A stretch of DNA of 5,350 nucleotides from Terriglobus sp. (GCA_023265355.1 JAHFTZ010000054.1:1-5350); one strand, 5' to 3'. Counted from the first letter of the stretch, positions 1-5,317 are shown. Notes: generated from the letters alone by a model not told the origin. Made by a program: numbers and translations.

Positions 1-140
1 CAGCTTGACCCGTTTCAAAAGCCTGCCTCTTCCTCTGCGATGCTCTGCGGCGGCCCGATCACGCCCACTACTCAGCCAGGTCGCAAACGTCGGGTTGAGC
101 GTTGCTGCGCTCAGAATGACAGTGCTGACCTTACGAAAAA
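1..140. other. Left-edge intergenic region without a convincing gene
   Basis: No frame here looks like a real protein. Two plus-strand frames stay open from the left edge, but the peptides are low-quality, cysteine- and arginine-rich translations, and one runs straight through the repeat-like stretch at 96-121. On the minus strand this is the 3' flank of the small gene ending at 141. I see no terminator with a T-run directly after that gene. The end of an unrelated gene beyond the left edge cannot be excluded. Confidence 0.5.
96..121. repeat. Diverged copy of an acidobacterial-type intergenic repeat with hairpin
   Basis: The stretch contains a perfect 6-bp inverted repeat (TGAGCG at 96-101, CGCTCA at 108-113, 6-base loop), followed three bases later by TGACA at 117-121. 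The pattern 'gctcagaatgaca' resembles the 'gctcaggatgaca' end of intergenic repeats that I recall from Acidobacteriota, and a second, better copy lies at 2031-2066 in the same orientation. Both copies lie just beyond the stop codon of a minus-strand gene. Calling the two related is an inference from the short shared core. Confidence 0.45.
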
Positions 141-290
141 CTACGCGTGCTTGAAATGCTGGATCGCCCGCTCATGCTCCTGCGCTTTTTCGCGTGAGGG
201 AAAGGTGCCGAGGTTCTTGCGCTTGCCTGTCTTCTTGTCGACGGCTCGCGAATAGATGCGAAATTCACCGGATTTTAATTTACGAATCAT
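141..290 (-). CDS. 49-residue basic microprotein, resembles an arm-type DNA-binding domain
   Basis: The frame starts at ATG (288-290) and stops with TAG (141-143). The protein begins MIRKLKSGEFRIYSR, continues through TGKRKNLGTF (residues 21-30), and ends in a charged helix of about 17 residues (PSREKAQEHERAIQHF). The pattern of strand, turn with TGKRK, strand ending LGTF, then helix is what one sees in the three-stranded arm-binding domain at the N-terminus of tyrosine recombinases, here standing alone with no catalytic domain. I recall similar short hypothetical proteins being widespread in bacteria. The protein is strongly basic, so nucleic-acid or ribosome binding is plausible but unproven. 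It lies 17 bases after the TenI-like gene stop on the same strand, so it is probably the last gene of that operon. No clear Shine-Dalgarno is visible, so translation may depend on the upstream gene. Its conserved-looking, well-structured sequence argues against a chance frame. Confidence 0.78.
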   Translation of the reverse strand: MIRKLKSGEFRIYSRAVDKKTGKRKNLGTFPSREKAQEHERAIQHFKHA

Positions 291-307
291 GACGAACTTG
301 GACGCGG

Positions 308-859
308 CTACAAAAACATCCGGATGCCAGCGATCCCTACTGCGCCTGCGTCAATACATGCCTGCGCGTTGGCTTCGGTGATGTTGCCGAGAGCGAGCAC
401 GGGCATCTCGGCGACCTCCGCTGCGTTTCCCAGGGCATCAAGCCCTACGCCCGCCTGCAAACCCTTTCCGAAGACCGGGCTGAAGAGAACGAAGTGCCGC
501 AGCCTTGCATTGGCGCGTCGGATGTCTTCGAGCGAGTGGCAGGCTACGCTGACGATGAGGCCGCTGGCTACGATTGCGTCGGCGCGGTCAGAGGAGAGAT
601 GCACACCGTCCGCTCCTGAGGTATGGGCGTCTTCTTCGGAGCCGTTCAAGAGAACTTTCATCTTCCCCACGCCGCGTGCTGCGGCGAGGACGGCCTCCAC
701 GAGCAAGATCAGATCGGAGCCCCCGAGGTCTTTCTCGCGCAACTGGTAAAAGTCCACGCCAGCCCTGGAGAGGCGTTCCGCCTGCTGTACGAGTGCTGCG
801 CGCCGGTCCTGCTCGTCCCCTGGATACTGTGAGCGGTCTGAGATGGCGTAGCGAATCAC
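308..859 (-). CDS. Thiamine phosphate synthase / TenI-like TIM-barrel protein
   Basis: This 183-residue protein has the ThiE/TenI order of motifs: QLREKDL (39-45), ADGVHL (83-88), SVACHSLED (104-112), FVLFSPVFGKG (123-133) and PVLALGNIT (153-161), ending with GVAGIR-like GIAGIR (175-180). ThiE joins hydroxymethylpyrimidine pyrophosphate to the thiazole phosphate; TenI is a thiazole tautomerase of the same fold. Here the usual Asn-Asp pair after strand 3 is Asn-Gly (72-73), and the 'GQED' loop is replaced by SSDR. The Mg-pyrophosphate site therefore looks altered, and 'HFVLFSPVF' is closer to TenI. At 183 residues it is shorter than typical ThiE (about 210) and stops just after the last strand. 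The start is GTG (857-859), overlapping the upstream FmdE-like stop as GTGA, which indicates translational coupling. Family membership is firm; the exact reaction is not. I give no symbol because ThiE activity is doubtful. Confidence 0.82.
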   Translation of the reverse strand: MIRYAISDRSQYPGDEQDRRAALVQQAERLSRAGVDFYQLREKDLGGSDLILLVEAVLAAARGVGKMKVLLNGSEEDAHTSGADGVHLSSDRADAIVASGLIVSVACHSLEDIRRANARLRHFVLFSPVFGKGLQAGVGLDALGNAAEVAEMPVLALGNITEANAQACIDAGAVGIAGIRMFL

Positions 860-1464
860 GGGTTGACCACTTTGTAATAACGCGATTCCGGAGCAGAGCA
901 GCCTCCGCAGAGGAGTTCGTCACCCCGCAGAACACCGCGATCGTAGTTGATCCCTTCGCCGCAGAGGGCGCAGGCGACGCGTCCGGCTTTGTAGCCGGGA
1001 AACTCTTTCGCGGGCAGCCGTACTTCGACCCTCTCCACGGAGAATAGTTCGGCGTCGGAGAGTTCGCGGTAGGCCGTCATCTGCTGCAGGTTCTTCGGTT
1101 CGATCTCGGGAAAGCGCTGGCGGGCGAGATCTTTTGAGCTTTCGAGAGCCGCGACGCGGACTCCTCGGTAGAGGTCGTCGCCGACGACCCGCGTGAGGTC
1201 TACGAAGGTGGCGGCCATCTTTCCCCAGTCCACGAACTTGAGGGCGCGTTTGCCGAGGCGGCAACCTGTGACAACACCGATGGCGTCGGTGGCGCAGCGG
1301 TCGATCTCGACGAAGGTGACGAGGCGCTTGCGGTCTTTGCCGCGAGGTTCTGTGATCTGGAGCAGGGCGCAGGCGTGCATCGCCATGCGAACGCCGAGAA
1401 CCTGGCCTGCGCAGAGGTGTCCGTGGGCCACCTCTGCTTCCTTGAGTAGAGCTTCGAGTTCCAT
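856..1464 (-). CDS. FmdE-like protein with C-terminal zinc ribbon
   Basis: The 202-residue product carries the FmdE signature near its N-terminus, HGHLCAGQVLGVRMA (14-28), followed by conserved-type cysteines at 57 and 68 (VVTGCRLGKRALKF) and the KMAATFVDL stretch. The C-terminus holds two CxxC pairs (C165/C168 and C186/C189) separated by 17 residues, a zinc ribbon of the kind often fused to FmdE domains. FmdE was named after subunit E of formylmethanofuran dehydrogenase operons in methanogens, but stand-alone bacterial members have no settled function; metal binding by the HGHxC cysteine cluster is the usual expectation. The start is ATG (1462-1464). There is no Shine-Dalgarno, but a TATAAG hexamer lies 14 bases upstream (1479-1484, minus strand), so the mRNA leader may be very short. 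The stop overlaps the next gene's GTG by four bases. It lies 53 bases after the NTF2-like gene and may or may not share its transcript. Confidence 0.86.
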   Translation of the reverse strand: MELEALLKEAEVAHGHLCAGQVLGVRMAMHACALLQITEPRGKDRKRLVTFVEIDRCATDAIGVVTGCRLGKRALKFVDWGKMAATFVDLTRVVGDDLYRGVRVAALESSKDLARQRFPEIEPKNLQQMTAYRELSDAELFSVERVEVRLPAKEFPGYKAGRVACALCGEGINYDRGVLRGDELLCGGCSAPESRYYKVVNP

Positions 1465-1517
1465 AAGAAAATCGTACGCTTATAGGTCGGTTAGGCGCCC
1501 CACGAAACCTTCAAACA

Positions 1518-1931
1518 TTAGCTAGGGGCGACTGTAGTGGCGGTATGTAGCAGGATCATCCATTGCTGCTCTTTGACCCAGACCGTCGAGGTAATGATCT
1601 CTGAGGAGAGGTTGCGTCCACCCACAGTGACCCCCACCAGGACGCGGGCGGCGATCACGGCAGAGGTTGGTGAGATCCTTCTCACTTCTGACTTTGTAAT
1701 CTCGGCGGACGAAAACGCTACGCCACTTTTCAGGGAAGCAAGGTTTTCTTCCTTGTTCATCATGATTCCCTGGGGCTGAATGAAGATGTAGTTCGGCAGC
1801 AACAGCTTCTCGAAGGCTTCTACGTCGGGTCGCGCACCAATGAAGGTGTCGTATACCTTTTTCTCACAAGCCAGAATCTCTTGACTGAGTTTCTCTAGCT
1901 CCAGGTCTGGTGCGTTTCGTTCCGTGTTCAA
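1518..1931 (-). CDS. Nuclear transport factor 2-like / DUF4440 (SnoaL-type) protein
   Basis: The 137-residue protein fits the small cone-shaped NTF2-like fold. A first helix of the type LSQEILACEKKVYDTF (15-30) is followed by DVEAFEKLLLPNYIFIQPQG (36-55), then a NKEENLASLKSG segment, alternating hydrophobic strands (SAVIAARVLVGVTV, 90-103) and a last strand VKEQQWMILLHTATT (119-133) with the family's typical Trp and His. Members are ligand-binding or isomerase-like proteins, and the substrate cannot be read from sequence. The start is TTG at 1929-1931. It is chosen because AGGAG sits eight bases upstream and the first internal Met is at residue 57, far inside the domain. In two 60-base samples the gene is about 50% G+C, against about 63% in the neighbouring fmdE-like gene, which together with the rare start hints at different ancestry. 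No signal peptide is seen. Confidence 0.75.
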   Translation of the reverse strand: MNTERNAPDLELEKLSQEILACEKKVYDTFIGARPDVEAFEKLLLPNYIFIQPQGIMMNKEENLASLKSGVAFSSAEITKSEVRRISPTSAVIAARVLVGVTVGGRNLSSEIITSTVWVKEQQWMILLHTATTVAPS

Positions 1932-1939
1932 TGAAGGAT

Positions 1940-1944
1940 CTCCT
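1940..1944 (-). promoter_or_regulatory. Ribosome binding site deciding the TTG start
   Basis: On the minus strand AGGAG is followed by eight bases and then TTG (1931-1929). It is the best Shine-Dalgarno match upstream of any minus-strand gene in the window and is the main reason to accept the TTG codon as the start of the NTF2-like protein. Confidence 0.75.
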
Positions 1945-2030
1945 AATTAAAAGCCCTGATATAGGCCTTCTCTTATAGAACCTTGATGGGAAGTTTTATT
2001 CCTCAAGAAGCAGTTGGGAGATTTATTACA

Positions 2031-2066
2031 GCAGATCCTTCCGCTTCGCTGCGGGATGACAAAAGG
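2031..2066. repeat. Acidobacterial-type intergenic repeat (CAGATCCTT...GGATGACA)
   Basis: The stretch begins GCAGATCCTTCCGC and ends GGGATGACAAAAGG. It contains a stem of six pairs including one G-T (2039-2044 with 2051-2056, 6-base loop TTCGCT). I recall sequences of this form scattered between genes in Granulicella, Edaphobacter and relatives. It lies between the stop of the secreted-protein gene and the start of the NTF2-like gene. Copy number in the genome cannot be seen from this window. Confidence 0.6.
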
Positions 2067-2111
2067 CGGTGCTACGGGGTGACAAAAGGAGCTAGAGATG
2101 ACAAAAGGAGC
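2057..2111. repeat. Three short direct repeats TGACAAAAGG
   Basis: TGACAAAAGG occurs at 2057-2066, 2080-2089 and 2099-2108 (spacing 23 and 19 bases). The last two copies extend to a 13-base identity, TGACAAAAGGAGC. The first copy is the right end of the intergenic repeat element, so the other two look like duplications of that edge. The array ends five bases before the stop codon (2116-2118) of the minus-strand gene and is therefore immediately 3' of it. Confidence 0.85.
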
Positions 2112-2115
2112 AAGT

Positions 2116-2802
2116 TCAGTTGTCTTCGGCGTCGCCGTCTTCGATCAAGGCGGCGCTTGTTCCTACGATGTCGAAGCTCATCGGCGGCCCGTCAGTGGGC
2201 TTCAGGGTGACGCGCATGGGTTCGCGTTGCCAAAGAGGAGTGGCGCAGACGGGGCGGACGCGTTCGTCCTGTGGCCATTTGCCGATGACCTTCTGCAGCG
2301 CGGCTTTGCGGCCTCCGATCTGCCAGACGTCGGCGACGAGACCACCGCTGCGGGCCGTTGTCTTTACACCGCAGTAGGCTCCGTAGTCGCGGTACCAGGA
2401 GACCTCGCTGACGCTCGCGTCGAAGTCCGGCAGGTGCAGGGCGCTGACGCGGCCGGAGGTGCGGTCGACGAGGAGCCACGGGCCGGGCTGCCAGACCCAA
2501 TGGGCGGATTTCTCGCTGGGGAGTGTGTCGTTGACGTGAAGGACGCGGCGCACGACGAAGGTCCGCTCCGTTACTTCGTGGATCTCTCCGGTGGTCCACT
2601 CCTTCAGCTTGGTATCGACGAGGAGAGGTCGGACTTTCAAGGTTCCGGCTTCGTCGGTCTTGTCCTCGCGGGCGACATCAGCGGCGAAGTATGGAACTTT
2701 TTTTACTGCACCCAGGGCAACGGTGTGAATCCTGGAGGCGGCTAGAACGGGAAGCGAGCAAAGAAAGAGCAGGTGCACAGAAGCGCGGAGAAAGGTCTGC
2801 AT
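2116..2802 (-). CDS. Secreted protein of unknown function
   Basis: I do not recognise a named family. The 228-residue product begins with a clear Sec signal peptide: a short basic N-region with Arg6, a hydrophobic core VHLLFLCSLPVL (9-20), and a likely cleavage after VLA or VLAA (residue 21 or 22). The mature part is soluble, with no further membrane segment. It is rich in Trp and charged residues, with notable stretches WVWQPGPWLLVDRTSGRV and SWYRDYGAYCGV, and ends in an acidic tail (EDGDAEDN). Length and style resemble conserved hypothetical exported proteins of Acidobacteriota, which is recollection, not a search result. The start is ATG (2800-2802) because it puts the signal peptide at the very N-terminus. 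There is no Shine-Dalgarno, but a promoter-like pair sits so close that the mRNA may be leaderless. It is divergent from the bactofilin gene. A long open frame on the opposite strand is judged a shadow. Confidence 0.75.
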   Translation of the reverse strand: MQTFLRASVHLLFLCSLPVLAASRIHTVALGAVKKVPYFAADVAREDKTDEAGTLKVRPLLVDTKLKEWTTGEIHEVTERTFVVRRVLHVNDTLPSEKSAHWVWQPGPWLLVDRTSGRVSALHLPDFDASVSEVSWYRDYGAYCGVKTTARSGGLVADVWQIGGRKAALQKVIGKWPQDERVRPVCATPLWQREPMRVTLKPTDGPPMSFDIVGTSAALIEDGDAEDN

Positions 2803-2809
2803 GCGGCGC

Positions 2810-2838
2810 AGATTACCGGGTTATTTCTTCCGATGCAA
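2810..2838 (-). promoter_or_regulatory. Possible promoter of the secreted-protein gene
   Basis: On the minus strand TTGCAT (2838-2833) is followed by a 17-base spacer and TAATCT (2815-2810). Each hexamer matches only three of six sigma-70 consensus bases, but spacing is ideal. Transcription would begin about at 2803, directly at the ATG, giving an essentially leaderless mRNA, which agrees with the absence of a Shine-Dalgarno. Confidence 0.3.
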
Positions 2839-2926
2839 GGGGACATTTGTGCCGGTTCTGGCGACTTTCTTCCGGGTGCTGTGAGCGAAGTTGATTCCTG
2901 CATGCAAAGTTGAGCAATACCGCGTC

Positions 2927-2954
2927 TCCACACGGTTTCGCGGCGTAGTATCAA
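2927..2954 (+). promoter_or_regulatory. Possible bactofilin promoter
   Basis: TCCACA (2927-2932), a 16-base spacer and TATCAA (2949-2954) each match four of six sigma-70 consensus bases. The TATCAA hexamer forms the left part of the TATCA-AGC-TGATA inverted repeat, which would cover the transcription start if this is the promoter. The call is weak. Confidence 0.3.
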
Positions 2955-2983
2955 GCTGATAGCAGCAGCTGAAACGACCGCCG

Positions 2984-2989
2984 AAAGGA
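2984..2989 (+). promoter_or_regulatory. Ribosome binding site of the bactofilin gene
   Basis: AAAGGA precedes the ATG at 3002 with a spacing of 12 bases, slightly longer than ideal. No other start codon in the frame lies closer to it. Confidence 0.5.
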
Positions 2990-3001
2990 ACTGATCTTAC
3001 T

Positions 3002-3541
3002 ATGTGGAAACCGAATACTCCTGGCGCAGGCCCAACCACTCCTTCTACGCCCGAGCCAATCCGCTCCGCCGCCAAGCCGGCCTCCAGCTTTGAAACCACC
3101 ACGCCCCGTCCCTCGACCGGTTCACCTGCCTCTTCTTCCGCAGTTCCTGCTCCGGGCGATCAGGCGACGATCGGCAAGTCGCTGATGGTCAAAGGTGAGC
3201 TCTCCGGTTCCGAGTCGCTTTACATCGATGGTCGCGTTGAAGGTGCGATCAACCTTCCGGGAAACCGCGTCACGGTAGGCCGCAACGGACAGGTTGCAGC
3301 GAATATCCTCGCGCGCGAGATTGTCGTTCTTGGCAAGGTGCGCGGCAACTGCCAGGCCTCTGATCGCGTGGACATTCGCAGCGAAGGTTCGCTCACGGGC
3401 GATGTCATCGCGGCGCGCATCAGCATTGAGGATGGCGCGTTCTTCAAGGGCGGTATCGACATCCGCAAACCTGGACCGAATGACGCGGCAGCGCCTGTGC
3501 CTTCTGGTTCGGAGTCGATTGTTCTTGAACCTACGACGTAG
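3002..3541 (+). CDS. Bactofilin (polymer-forming cytoskeletal protein)
   Basis: The 179-residue protein has a central bactofilin domain at about residues 54-155, recognisable by its short right-handed beta-helix repeats: ATIGKSLMVKGELSG, SLYIDGRVEGAINL, RVTVGRNGQVAANILA, EIVVLGKVRGNCQASD and VDIRSEGSLTGDVIAARISIEDGAFFKGG. Bactofilins self-assemble without nucleotide into filaments or sheets, usually at the inner face of the membrane, and help shape the cell or place wall enzymes. The domain is flanked by an unusually long disordered Pro/Ser/Thr/Ala-rich N-terminal tail (about 53 residues) and a short C-terminal tail. Such tails mediate membrane or partner contact in the family. No adjacent M23 peptidase gene, a frequent partner, is present in the window. 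The gene has its own upstream region and a strong terminator 17 bases after the stop, so it looks monocistronic. Confidence 0.95.
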   Translation: MWKPNTPGAGPTTPSTPEPIRSAAKPASSFETTTPRPSTGSPASSSAVPAPGDQATIGKSLMVKGELSGSESLYIDGRVEGAINLPGNRVTVGRNGQVAANILAREIVVLGKVRGNCQASDRVDIRSEGSLTGDVIAARISIEDGAFFKGGIDIRKPGPNDAAAPVPSGSESIVLEPTT

Positions 3542-3558
3542 TTTGTTTTTGTGGTGTG

Positions 3559-3593
3559 AAGACCCCGGCGATTCGCCGGGGTCTTTTTGTTTT
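3559..3593 (+). terminator. Rho-independent terminator after the bactofilin gene
   Basis: A 12-bp perfect stem (AAGACCCCGGCG at 3559-3570 with CGCCGGGGTCTT at 3574-3585) and a 3-base loop ATT are followed by a T-rich run, TTTGTTTT. On the minus strand the downstream flank is poorer in T, so it would be a weaker stop for the convergent DUF2339 gene ending at 3632. Confidence 0.93.
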
Positions 3594-3631
3594 GCCCCGG
3601 TTCTTGCAGTGAGGCATGAGTCTTCTCTCTT

Positions 3632-5317
3632 TTACAAATACTCTTTGAGCCGGTCTGCATAGCGCGAATAGAGAAAGCTGACCGCCAACAGGGCGAGGCC
3701 TACACCGATGAGCGAGAGGTAGCGGGCGGTCTCTTCAAGCTGCCAGGCGTCGAAGAAGACGAGGCGGATGACGGCGAAGAGGAGGAGAGCGACGCCGGCG
3801 AGGCGGAGGTTGTGTTCGTTGGTGGCGAGGCCTGCGAGGAAGACGAGGATTCCTGAGAGGCTCCATGTGGCGAGCAGAGACCAACCGTGAAGCCAGAAAG
3901 AGATACCGGTGGCCGCTGCGAGGGAGGCACAGAGGGAGGCGAGCGTAAGGAGGCCGGGTTCGCGCTTGTGAGCATTAGCGAGGCGGCGCTGGAAGAAGCT
4001 GGCGTTGAGCCAGAGGACGATGGCGAAGGCGAGGCAGACGAAGGGGAGATGGGTGTCCGGGGGTGCTTGGTTCCACGTGAGCTGGGCGCGCACGGTGAGA
4101 AGGCGGAGGAGCGTGCTCAGCATGGCCGTCATGCCGAGGGAGCGGAGGAGCTGTTCGCGCAGGAGGAGGCCAGCGAGAAACATGGCTTCAGCTTCGATGA
4201 GCCAGAGGAGCGGCCATGTGGAGTCGTGGAAGCGCACCGGAATGGCGGCCAGGAAGAGCGAAGCAGCGATGCTGGCGAGTACGGCGAAGGAGGTCTTTCG
4301 TCCGCGCTGGCGAGCGACGAAAGCGAATCCAAGTTCCATCACGCCGAAGCTCAGCAGAACGCGGAAGGTCCAGTTGGGGTGGATGCTCTGATAGCGCATG
4401 AGAGCGATGGCCGAGAGGGTGTTCAGGACAGCGGCGATGCCGGAGAGGTTTGTGGACCGCCCGCTGGAGGTGTTTCGCTGAACGTATCCGATGCGAAAGA
4501 TGAAGTAGAGGAGCAGAAGAACGCAGGTGGAGGGCCAGAACTCTGCGAAGAGATGGCCGGGGCCGCCTGCGTTCCTGAGCGTTCGGTCCAGCCAGAGGAA
4601 GTGATTGCCGTAGGCTCCCACGATGCCGAAGAGTTCGAGGAGGAACCAGCCTTCGCGAACGCAGACGATCTCCAGGCCGAGCGCCAGGACGGCGGTTGCA
4701 AGCAGGCTGTAGACGGTGATCTGCGAGAGGGTGACGGTAGAGAAGGCGAGAAGGAAGGCGAGACCGGTGACCACCTGGGAGCGGTAGCGGAGAGAGTGCA
4801 GCACCATGCCGACGCCGATGACGAAGAGCAGGATGAGATCGACCAACTCGCTGTCGAGGAGGCGTGTGGCATCGAAGTAGTGCGCGGCGTAGGTGGTGAG
4901 GAAGAGGAGAGCCCAGCCGCCTCCGAGGATGGCACGCGCGAAGACCTGGAACTGCGGTCTGCGTTCGAACCAGAGGCCTCCACCGAGGAGGGCTGCGGCG
5001 ACGGCGAGGCCGGCGAAGATCTTGCCGAGGGCTCCGACGTGCGTGAGCTGGTAGGCGAGGAAAAGCGCGACGCCGAAGACGAGCAGGATGATGCCGATGC
5101 GGTTAAGCCAGTTGGTGCCGAGGCTCTGCTCTACGGTGCGTTTTGCAGCAGGTGCTGCTTTCGGGAAGGTCTGTTCTGGGATGACGTTCGGAACTATTGG
5201 CTGTTGCAGGCGGGCGAGGGTGGAGCGGAGGGAGTCGATCTCGGCGGATCGCCTGCGGTCGAGCACAAGGATGAAGACGAAGAGGCCCAGGAAGAGAGCG
5301 ATGGGAACGACGAGCAT
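3632..5317 (-). CDS. DUF2339 multi-pass inner-membrane protein
   Basis: The 561-residue protein matches the DUF2339 pattern. After an N-terminal anchor (about 1-19) come a charged helix (21-38), a Pro/Ala linker, and the signature GTNWLNRIGIILLVFGVALFLAY (67-89). A long series of hydrophobic segments follows, at roughly 97-116, 126-147, 157-176, 183-199, 202-220, 223-241, 263-279, 290-307, 317-335, 342-360, 367-386, 424-440, 455-475, 480-498 and 503-521. The family-like C-terminus is FFDAWQLEETARYLSLIGVG...FLYSRY (521-553). About sixteen spans are likely. The function of DUF2339 proteins is unknown; an envelope or transport role is only a guess. At 561 residues it is short for a family that often reaches 600-1000. 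The ATG at 5315-5317 has AGAGG six bases upstream and touches an upstream stop as TGATG. The frame is also open to the right window edge (11 codons), so an earlier start cannot be fully excluded. It runs convergent to the bactofilin gene. Confidence 0.9.
   Translation of the reverse strand: MLVVPIALFLGLFVFILVLDRRRSAEIDSLRSTLARLQQPIVPNVIPEQTFPKAAPAAKRTVEQSLGTNWLNRIGIILLVFGVALFLAYQLTHVGALGKIFAGLAVAAALLGGGLWFERRPQFQVFARAILGGGWALLFLTTYAAHYFDATRLLDSELVDLILLFVIGVGMVLHSLRYRSQVVTGLAFLLAFSTVTLSQITVYSLLATAVLALGLEIVCVREGWFLLELFGIVGAYGNHFLWLDRTLRNAGGPGHLFAEFWPSTCVLLLLYFIFRIGYVQRNTSSGRSTNLSGIAAVLNTLSAIALMRYQSIHPNWTFRVLLSFGVMELGFAFVARQRGRKTSFAVLASIAASLFLAAIPVRFHDSTWPLLWLIEAEAMFLAGLLLREQLLRSLGMTAMLSTLLRLLTVRAQLTWNQAPPDTHLPFVCLAFAIVLWLNASFFQRRLANAHKREPGLLTLASLCASLAAATGISFWLHGWSLLATWSLSGILVFLAGLATNEHNLRLAGVALLLFAVIRLVFFDAWQLEETARYLSLIGVGLALLAVSFLYSRYADRLKEYL

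Larger units (their letters stand above)
2803..3001. other. Divergent intergenic region
   Basis: These 199 bases separate the secreted-protein gene (leftward) from the bactofilin gene (rightward) and must hold the promoters of both. Visible small structures are the perfect 8-base palindrome TGCATGCA (2899-2906) and the inverted repeat TATCA-AGC-TGATA (2949-2961). ATGCAA occurs twice (2833-2838, 2902-2907). A minus-strand open frame crosses the region into the bactofilin gene but shows no protein-like features. Confidence 0.6.

Noticed and set aside
40..255. A 71-codon plus-strand frame at the left edge
   Set aside because: It crosses the repeat-like element and lies opposite the better-supported 49-residue gene; its composition is not protein-like.
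574..1047. A 157-codon plus-strand frame across the end of the fmdE-like gene and the TenI-like gene
   Set aside because: It is arginine-rich, low-complexity translation opposite two genes with strong family motifs, so it is a shadow.
1494..1526. Possible hairpin between the end of the NTF2-like gene (CGCCCC) and the downstream GGGGCG
   Set aside because: The stem is only six base pairs with a loop of more than twenty bases and no T-run, so it is not a credible terminator.
1945..1985. TATAAG and TATATC hexamers upstream of the NTF2-like gene as a promoter
   Set aside because: No acceptable -35 hexamer occurs at 16-18 bases from either, so I could not choose a promoter.
2098..2745. A 215-codon open frame on the plus strand opposite the secreted-protein gene
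   Set aside because: It starts inside the direct repeats, has no signal peptide or known motif, and mirrors the codons of the minus-strand gene, which has a clear signal peptide. Long antisense frames are expected in GC-rich DNA.
2821..3102. A 93-codon minus-strand frame spanning the divergent intergenic region
   Set aside because: It overlaps the start of the confidently called bactofilin gene, has no family resemblance and no ribosome binding site.
4423..4983. A 186-codon minus-strand frame inside the DUF2339 gene
   Set aside because: It consists of Ser/Pro-rich residues typical of a shifted frame; the overlapping frame encodes membrane segments of a known family.
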